Shown here one piece after another: positions 59,489 to 64,000 of a stretch of DNA of 64,000 nucleotides. This DNA comes from Diogma glabrata. Its lineage: Eukaryota; Arthropoda; Insecta; Diptera; Cylindrotomidae. The stretch lies in NCBI GenBank assembly GCA_963693315.1, contig OY856186.1:69152019-69216018 (forward strand), written 5' to 3'. Numbering within the stretch: the stretch's first letter is position 1; each line of letters starts with the position of its first letter. The notes beneath the pieces are model-generated. The model was given only the letters and a program-made list of their open reading frames with translations. It did no database searches and was not told where the DNA came from. The translations under genes were made by a program, and so were the position numbers.

Positions 59489-59852
59489 AGCTCCTATTCT
59501 TGGCGATCCTCCTTCTCTCTCTCCAGCCCACATTTACTTCCTCAGTCACTTCATCCATCTCATCCGCTTCCTCATTCACTCCATTCAACTCCTCATTCAC
59601 TATCTCACAAATCAAATCATCCAGAAACTCATCATATTTTTCTTCGTAAATATCATCCATCAATTCCAAAAATATTTTATGTTTTACTTCATCCAGAATC
59701 ACATTTATCATTCCATCCACTACATTCCTCGCCTCAACCATTCTCTCTTTTCTCTCCTCATTCGCTCTCCCATCCACCTCATTCATCCAGGGCTCAAACC
59801 CACCTGGCCGACACCTCCTTAACAACCCCTGACCCCTCATAATTGTATACAT
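59489..59852 (-). CDS. First half of a split leader ORF of element B (unknown function)
   Basis: From ATG 59852 (MYTIMRGQGLLRR...) the protein is mostly acidic and helical (ILDEVKHKIFLELMDDIYEE, IVNEELNGVNEEADEMDEVT) and then becomes basic (GWRERRRIAKNRS) where element C enters. The frame continues in phase at 49429. The total would be 185 residues: an acidic N-terminal part, a basic centre and an acidic tail. It lies upstream of gag in the same sense. No family recognised. A 121-codon frame on the opposite strand is its antisense shadow. Confidence 0.6.
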
Positions 59853-60404
59853 TCTTATCAAAATTCAAAATATATAATTTCCTAATCAAAACCAAAACGA
59901 AACCAATAACTGGTTTATTTCAAGATAAACAAAAAGCTGATTGACAACCACGGCCCAAACCGGTTGCCACCACCCTATTACCAAAAAAAACCACAACTGG
60001 TTTATCCTAAAACTTACAAAGAGAAACGCGGAATTCTTTAAATTTTGAAAATATAAATTTAGAGTATTTATGATAAATATACTCATGAACACCTTAGAAA
60101 CTAAACCTTTATTTTTTTCCTCTAGCTTTTTAACAAAATTTAACTAAATAAACCGACGCGAAAAATAAACTATATATAGATATTAATTAATCTGAATTGA
60201 AATAATCAATTAATATATAAATATATAAATATAATAATATAAAATGTTCCACAAAAAAAAGTTTTTTCAAAAAAAAAAACCGGCTTGCCAACGCCCAACC
60301 TGGAAAATATTTTCCCACCAAATTATTTATATATATATATCTAAAAAAAATACAAAAAATATAACTGTAATTAACCTAACGGGTCCCTTTTGTTCGGCGC
60401 TAGT
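59853..60404 (-). other. Leader of element B next to the 5' LTR
   Basis: A/T-rich with repeated AACCAGTT/AACTGG and AAACCGGTT words (59895-60005, on either strand), like those in copy A's leader. No gene is supported. Confidence 0.55.
60382..60402 (-). promoter_or_regulatory. Degenerate primer-binding site of element B
   Basis: On the minus strand TAGCGCCGAACAAAAGGGAC begins two bases after the LTR. It resembles the Lys-type site of copy A but starts TAG instead of TGG and carries an extra AA. Confidence 0.6.
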
Positions 60405-61505
60405 TATTATACTTGGTTGTTGGACCTTTGGTAATACAAATATATATATAAAAAGAATTTACACGGGATGCAATTTCCCCTCAACGAATCCTAATCCTGG
60501 GAATCTCTTACTATTTTTTTTCTAAATTTATGCTAACATCCCAAAGGGGAAAAAGTAATAATTAAACAAAAATTAATGTAACTAAAACTCAAAATACCTT
60601 AAATTACAACTGTTGATTGATGATCTGACATAAAATTAGACATCCGGCATTACATTTTGAAGTTTCATTTCCGCTTTTTCCACTGGGTTAATTTATATAA
60701 ATATCCAAAATCATAAAACTTATTGTACTGCTCGCATTATAAATCCAATCCAGAAATTGTAAATTATAAACTATCCGCCTCCAATACTCAACTAATAATC
60801 CAATAAATTGTTAGCAAGTCATTTCCAGTACAGCAAAACATGGAAAACTTGTGGTATAATTGACTTGGTGATGACACAAGCAATTTATTATAACACCAGT
60901 AAATTTGTTCTAGCACGATTATATTTATTAAAATCAGCGACAGTTAATATCTTTAGTATTTCGATATTTATTCAATGGCTCAAAGACACTCTTCAAAAGA
61001 AACACACAAAAAGTAAAACTTGTATTTCAAAATTAATATTTTATATTGTATATTTGTTTACTGGGTAAAAGAATAAATTTAATTATTTATAATTTTTATA
61101 CTATATTTACTTAAAACAATTGAACATTTTCTTTTTTTCTTTAAAACTTGAAAACAACATTTGTTTTCTAAGAACAAATATGGAATGAATCTTTTTATTT
61201 TTTAAAAATTGCAAAATGTGATTTTTCTTTTGACATCTTATGATGTCAAAACAAAATCGGGTAATCTTCGAAAATTCAGTAATGATTAACAACGACATCC
61301 GTTCATTAGTATTGGAAATAAAAATTTAGTACGTTCGTTGGCTTTTTATAATATATTCAAAATCAATTAGCAGTTAAGTTGGGAAAATTTTAGAAGTACT
61401 ATTAATGTAAAAATGAACGGAAATTAATGTAATACATTTCTATTGAATTGAAAATAAAGAGGAATTTGATTTTATTATTGTTTTGCGATTACTGCGATCG
61501 TTACA
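60405..61505 (-). repeat. Element B 5' LTR
   Basis: 1101 bp; almost identical to 41405-42505. It should hold the promoter of B, reading leftward. Its right edge abuts the GCGC target duplication inside A's pol gene. Confidence 0.95.
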
Positions 61506-62474
61506 GCGCAAGCTGCTTTCGAAAATTTAAAACGATTGCTGACTACAGCACCGGTATTAGTAAACCCTGACTATAATAAAGAGTTCTTTATTAGATGCGA
61601 TGCAAGTCTGACAGGGGTGGGTAGTGTACTATATCAGATCGACGAAGACGGAAAGGAGTGTCCGATAGCCTTCATGTCGAAGAAATTAAATAGAGCTCAA
61701 AGGAATTATTCAGTTTCTGAGCTTGAATGTCTTGCGGCAATTCTTAGTGTGAAGAAATTCAGGGGCTATGTTGAAGGTCACCGATTCACAATTGTGACTG
61801 ATCACTCAAGTCTGAAGTGGCTTATGTCACAGAAAGACTTGAGTGGTCGTTTGGCTAGGTGGAGCCTTAAGCTCCAACACATGGATTTTTCCATTGTCCA
61901 CCAAAAAGGTACCCAAAACATAGTCCCTGATGCTCTATCTCGTCTTTATGACGAGACACACGAAGAATTGACGGAAGCATTAACACATCACATTAACAAC
62001 ATTAAAATCGACAATGAAGGTTATCGACACAAAGAATATACGGATATGATAGCTAAAGTTCAATCATCACCAAAGGACTTTCCATCAGTCAAAGTCGTGG
62101 ATGATAAGCTATACATACGTTATATTGAGCCAAGACCTGATGCAATACCTAACGATGTTCCTGTGTGGAAACTCTGGATACCAAAACCGATGACTTCAAA
62201 CATGATTCAGAAACATCATGATGATAGTACTGCTGCTCATGGAGGTGTTAAAAAGACATTAGAATTACTTCGACGTCTTTACTATTGGCCGGGCATGGCG
62301 TCACAGGTACACAACTATGTTGTGTCCTGCGACACATGTAAACAAACAAAAGCCACGAATCAGATATTGCGTCCTCCGAAGCAATATCAATTCGAAACAG
62401 CACGTCCATGGCAGAGAGTCTATATAGATTTTTTGGGACCGTACCCTCGTTCTACACTTGGGAATACGGTATTA
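61506..62474 (+). pseudogene. pol: Gag-pol of copy A, second part (RNase H and start of integrase), truncated
   Basis: Resumes A's pol in frame after element B: FFIRCDASLTGVGSVLYQ (RNase H), ILSVKKFRGYVEGHRF, then the integrase zinc finger (HHDDSTAAHGG, CDTCKQTK) and the first catalytic Asp (YIDFLGPYP). The match to B stops at 62474, so the second Asp, Glu, the C-terminus and the 3' LTR are missing. A few extra codons are read into the neighbouring LINE before a stop at 62517-62519. Confidence 0.93.
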
Positions 62475-64000
62475 ATGCAAAAACATTTTAAGGGCAAACA
62501 CTACATTCGTCCAGTGTAATAGCTGTAAAGAATGGTGTCATCTCAAGAACTGCTCAGGCCTTGCAAAACATAAGCAATGGTCCAAAAACTACATAGCGCC
62601 ATGTTGCAATGCATCAAGTCAACATATAAATACGAGCTTGCAACAGAACACAATGCGAATGAGCACACATCCGGAAACTCCAGGTGATGTGATAATAATG
62701 CAGCTAAATTGTAACGGACTATTAAACAAAATCGATGATATAATCAACTTTATGTGCAAAAACAATATTCTAGTCGCGGTTTCACAAGAAACCAAATTAA
62801 ATGTTAGATCTAAGATTAGTGATAGTATCTGTGATTATAGAATTATAAGAGTTGATAGAGGGAAGGATAAAAGTGGTAGCCTTGCCTTTATCATACACAA
62901 AACCATTATCTACCGTACAACCACATTACCAGCAGTACCGGGAACTGATAAACACCAAGAACAACTAGGTATTACAATAAAATCCGAAAATACGGAGATA
63001 AATTTAGTCAATATTTATATTCCACCAGTAAGCAGCTGTGATATAGGTTATGAACCGTTCATAGAACATTTATTTTATACCAAAGACTGTCTAATTCTCG
63101 GTGACATAAATGCTCACCACGATCTATGGCATTCACACGTGAACACTGACTCAAGAGGTGAAAATATTGCTGATCAAATTGACGGCTCCAACTTTGGAGT
63201 CCTCAATGAACCACAACCAACAAGAGTAACTAATAACTCATACTCGTCTCCAGAAGGTTTCACTTGCCAGCATGTCGCCAACGCCAATCGCTGAATGGAG
63301 AACTGAAATTGCATTGGGATCAGACCATGTGCCGATCATAATCACCTTAAGCCGTTCCTTAAACGAAATGAAATCCGAGAAGAAGACATACATTAATTTT
63401 AACAAAGCAGACTGGGATAATTTTACCAATTTTACTGAGTTGGAATTCAGTAAGCAAATTTTACCAATTGACGCCCTCTCTGGGGAAAGAAAATTCAGAG
63501 AAATTTTTAACAAAGCTAGATCTCGCTTCATTCCAGCCGGCAAAATACAAAATATTAAACCAAACTTCCCACAAGAAGCTTGTGTACTCTCTTCCCAAAG
63601 AGATGACATCCGTAAGGCAGATCCAACCGATTCTAGAATTCCGGGCCTGAACAAGCAGATAAATAAACTAGTAATGGAACATAAACGTAACAAATGGAAA
63701 GATTTAGTGAGTAAGTCAAACTTTGGCACAAATAAAAGTCTGTGGAAGGTGATTAAGGGTTTAACACATCCGCGTCAATCGCATAACAACTGCATGATCT
63801 CCTTCGATGATTTCCCAACCGAAAACCATAGAAAATGCGCAACAAAATTCAACACGCAGTTTACAGAAAAGCAAAGTAAACATGAAAAAGAAACTAGGTC
63901 AGTATTAAGACATATGCGCAAACTTAATACTGAAATCTCGAGGGTATCATATTTTCCGAAGAAGATGTTGGAAACGCAATAAATAACCCAAACCATCTAA
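62475..64000 (+). pseudogene. LINE ORF continuation: PHD-like finger, endonuclease and linker, off the window
   Basis: After the ATGC duplication the LINE frame from 34666 continues in phase: NTTFVQCNSCKEWCHLKNC and IAPCCN complete a PHD-like Cys/His finger. The endonuclease follows (MQLNCNGLLNKIDDIINFM, VSQETKL, LILGDINAHHDLW). A small indel near 63255 moves the frame, which then reads EIALGSDHVPIII (SDH motif) and a linker (NFNKADWDNF, KSLWKVIKGLTHPRQ) to 63982. Another shift near 63945 leads to EDVGNAINNP at the window edge. RT would lie outside. The protein is of jockey/CR1-like type. Two or three indels make it non-functional as it stands. Confidence 0.88.

Larger units (their letters stand above)
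41405..61505 (-). mobile_element. Gypsy element B (Osvaldo/Ulysses-like), nested in copy A
   Basis: Two 1101-bp LTRs (41405-42505, 60405-61505) are flanked by GCGC (41401-41404 and 61506-61509). In element sense the LTR begins TGTAACG and ends GTATAATA. It contains a 3.3-kb leader (split by element C), one intact gag-pol ORF, and about 320 bp before the 3' LTR. I noticed two LTR differences (G/A near 42252 versus 61252, T/C near 42300 versus 61300), so it inserted recently. It lies opposite to A in A's pol gene. No clear purine-rich tract precedes the 3' LTR (the sequence reads GAATTCATGG). Confidence 0.95.
34667..62474 (+). mobile_element. Gypsy copy A (Osvaldo/Ulysses-like), host of the nested stack, 3' end deleted
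   Basis: The 5' LTR (34667 to about 35781), primer-binding site, leader, damaged gag and pol run rightward to 41404 and resume at 61506/61510 after element B. Pol is cut at 62474 inside the integrase core (after LGPYPRSTLGNTV) and is followed at once by ATGC, the right target duplication. The rest of pol and the 3' LTR were therefore removed by an internal deletion that spared the target duplication. Long LTRs, a Lys-type primer site and no env recall the Osvaldo/Ulysses group, which is an inference. Confidence 0.88.

Noticed and set aside
59477..59842. 121-codon plus-strand frame rich in Ser, His and Pro
   Set aside because: It is the antisense shadow of the leader ORF of element B and starts inside element C's LTR.

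Overview
Organism: the window looks like intergenic, transposon-packed DNA from an insect, most likely a higher (cyclorrhaphan) fly. The reasons are a U1 snRNA of insect type, an intron-containing fragment of the DEAD-box helicase gene Hel25E/UAP56, LTR elements resembling the Osvaldo/Ulysses group known from Drosophila, and very AT-rich spacer. The species call is inference. No intact single-copy host protein gene was found.

Left part (1-23800) is a mosaic. It holds an LTR of a Gypsy family (1-563 and 3880-3969) split by a nearly complete single-ORF non-LTR retrotransposon (564-3879), a perfect 119-bp-arm hairpin (4355-4595), an RTE-like endonuclease remnant (7850-8830), a TA-type MITE (9753-10385), and a doubtful small spliced gene (11205-11580, minus). 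It also holds a terminal-inverted-repeat element (12039-14225) carrying a genomic fragment of Hel25E, a U1 snRNA copy (16207-16369), a hAT relic (16947-19094) hosting an R1-like LINE fragment, and a LINE RT fragment (19373-20573) ended by a solo LTR (20574-21207). An 8-unit minisatellite lies at 22981-23415.

23804-30198 is a complete Ty3/Gypsy element on the minus strand, here called D. It has two 679-bp LTRs, a 4-bp ATAT target duplication, gag with an N-terminal SAP domain, and pol in the -1 frame with a candidate slippery heptamer. All three copies of its LTR in the window abut ATAT.

30200-34355 is spacer, two TIR/MITE elements and a near-1-kb foldback.

34356-64000 is a nested stack of retrotransposons. 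A non-LTR element with a 2A-like motif and a PHD-like finger (34459-34666, resuming at 62479 and running off the window) was entered by Gypsy copy A (34667-62474, plus). A was entered by a 5'-truncated LINE (38658-39415) and, in opposite orientation, by related Gypsy copy B (41405-61505, minus). B was entered by Gypsy element C (49434-59488, minus). At each of the four junctions, removing the insert and one target duplication restores the host reading frame, so the order of events can be read directly. B and C keep long open gag/pol frames and nearly or fully identical LTRs, so they are recent. A and the LINE are broken.
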